Assembly (NCBI GenBank): GCA_020852515.1
Contig: JADZAS010000011.1
Coordinates: 186,001-250,000 of the forward strand
DNA length: 64,000 bases
From: Phycisphaerales bacterium
Lineage (GTDB): Bacteria; Planctomycetota; Phycisphaerae; Phycisphaerales; UBA5793
Direction of reading: 5' to 3'
The notes beneath the pieces were generated by a model. It searched no databases. It was not told the origin of the DNA and worked only from the letters and a program-made list of their open reading frames with translations. A program made the translations under genes and the position numbers. This document shows, one piece after another, positions 63,647 through 64,000 of the stretch (the first letter of the stretch is position 1; each line of letters starts with the position of its first letter).

Positions 63647-63673
63647 AACCCGAGTCGTCCCGGCAGCGCGGGT

Positions 63674-63800
63674 GCCGTGGTCAAGCGAGGCTTTGGGAGC
63701 GCAAGCCACGCGTGCGCGCGGGCGGCGGACGAATCACTCTTCAACTCTGACGCACGCCGGCGTGGCCCGCCGGTCGCAGAGCCGACCTCTGGACCACGGC
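63674..63800. repeat. Palindromic intergenic repeat, copy 2
   Basis: About 127 bases, nearly identical to copy 1 (left arm, CGGACGAATCACTCTTCAAC centre, right arm). It is separated from copy 1 by a 27-base spacer starting with AACCCGAGTCGTCCCGGCAG, which recurs with slight change before copy 3. The unit length is therefore about 146-153 bases. Confidence 0.85.
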
Positions 63801-63826
63801 ACCCGAGTCGTCCCGGCAGCGGGGGT

Positions 63827-63953
63827 GCCGTGGTCAAGCGAGGCTTTGGGAGCGCAGGCCACGCGGGCGCGCGAACCGCAGGCGAGTCACATTGAACGCG
63901 CAACACCCATCAACGTGGCCCGCCCGTCGCAGAGCCGACCTCTGGACCACGGC
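63827..63953. repeat. Palindromic intergenic repeat, copy 3
   Basis: About 127 bases. Both ends match copies 1 and 2, but the centre differs (GCAGGCGAGTCACATTGAAC). This suggests that the arms are conserved and the middle drifts. The window ends 47 bases later, so more copies may follow. A minus-strand frame across all three copies is repetitive and is not accepted as a gene. Confidence 0.85.
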
Positions 63954-64000
63954 ATGCTCAATCCAGCGCGCGGTCCAGTCGGCCGCCACATTGCGCGAGC

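Noticed and set aside
63535-63906. Minus-strand frame across the repeats with an internally repeated protein sequence
   Set aside because: The repetition reflects the DNA repeat units, not a protein family; no start signal is present.
63528-63953. CRISPR array
   Set aside because: The units are about 120-150 bases with conserved palindromic ends, far longer than CRISPR repeats, with no short unique spacers and no cas gene.

Overview
The window looks like a chromosomal segment of a planctomycete, most likely of the Phycisphaerae type, probably from an environmental or metagenome-assembled genome. The pointers are high GC, secreted proteins ending in a PAPG-type membrane tail followed by a poly-arginine tract, a prepilin-type planctomycete protein, the squalene genes hpnC-hpnD-hpnE, a complete Bat (aerotolerance) operon, and both subunits of topoisomerase VI. 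The taxonomy is an inference, because no rRNA or marker protein lies in the window.

Layout. 0-4.2 kb: rlmN, two tandem paralogous PEP-CTERM-like secreted proteins and ispH. 4.3-7.6 kb (+): hpnC-hpnD-hpnE, overlapping stop to start, which make squalene for hopanoids. 7.6-9.7 kb (-): a split b6-type cytochrome b pair. 9.8-16.5 kb (-): a TIM-barrel isomerase, shikimate kinase, a degenerate squalene/phytoene-synthase homologue, an HtrA protease, ispE and a CvpA-like membrane protein, with a candidate + strand small RNA at about 12.54 kb. 16.5-19.5 kb (-): a membrane-anchored PilB/GspE-like protein and PilT. 19.8-22.3 kb (+): an ArsR regulator, a split YeeE/YedE transporter and a pirin. 22.4-28.9 kb (-): a prepilin-type protein, tRNA-Gln, a tyrosine recombinase, a lipoprotein and TolB-like propeller pair, and an ANTAR response regulator. 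29.2-34.6 kb (-): topoisomerase VI A and B flanking a solute symporter with a 41-aa partner protein and an MNT gene whose HEPN partner has decayed. 34.9-39.8 kb (+): a secreted protein, a GspG-like protein, a pseudo-kinase/GmhA fusion, a heptose-kinase-like PfkB enzyme and an intact MNT-HEPN pair. 39.9-44.5 kb: fumC, a PilZ protein, aat (-), an aldo/keto reductase and a Tat-exported TIM-barrel protein. 44.5-53.9 kb (-): the Bat operon, MoxR to BatE. 54-60.1 kb: mobA (-), an AhpD-like protein (-), an FeS-NrfD fusion and a molybdopterin oxidoreductase (+). 60.4-63.5 kb (+): a methyltransferase and a CopA-type copper ATPase. 63.5-64 kb: three copies of an imperfect palindromic repeat that also occurs at 54.7 kb.

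How the genes connect. IspE and IspH (MEP pathway) supply the isoprenoid precursors that HpnC, HpnD and HpnE turn into squalene. The b6-type cytochrome pair and the molybdopterin/FeS-NrfD proteins both point to quinone-linked respiration, and MobA near the latter would supply guanylated molybdenum cofactor. The YeeE/YedE pair suggests sulfur-species uptake under ArsR control. PilB-like, PilT, PilZ, the prepilin-type protein and the GspG-like protein indicate type IV pilus or type II secretion machinery. The two MNT loci, one intact and one decayed, are toxin-antitoxin traces. The most unusual items are the bacterial topoisomerase VI locus, the third and catalytically degraded squalene-synthase homologue, the Walker-A-altered membrane PilB homologue, the possible small RNA at 12.54 kb and the palindromic repeat family.
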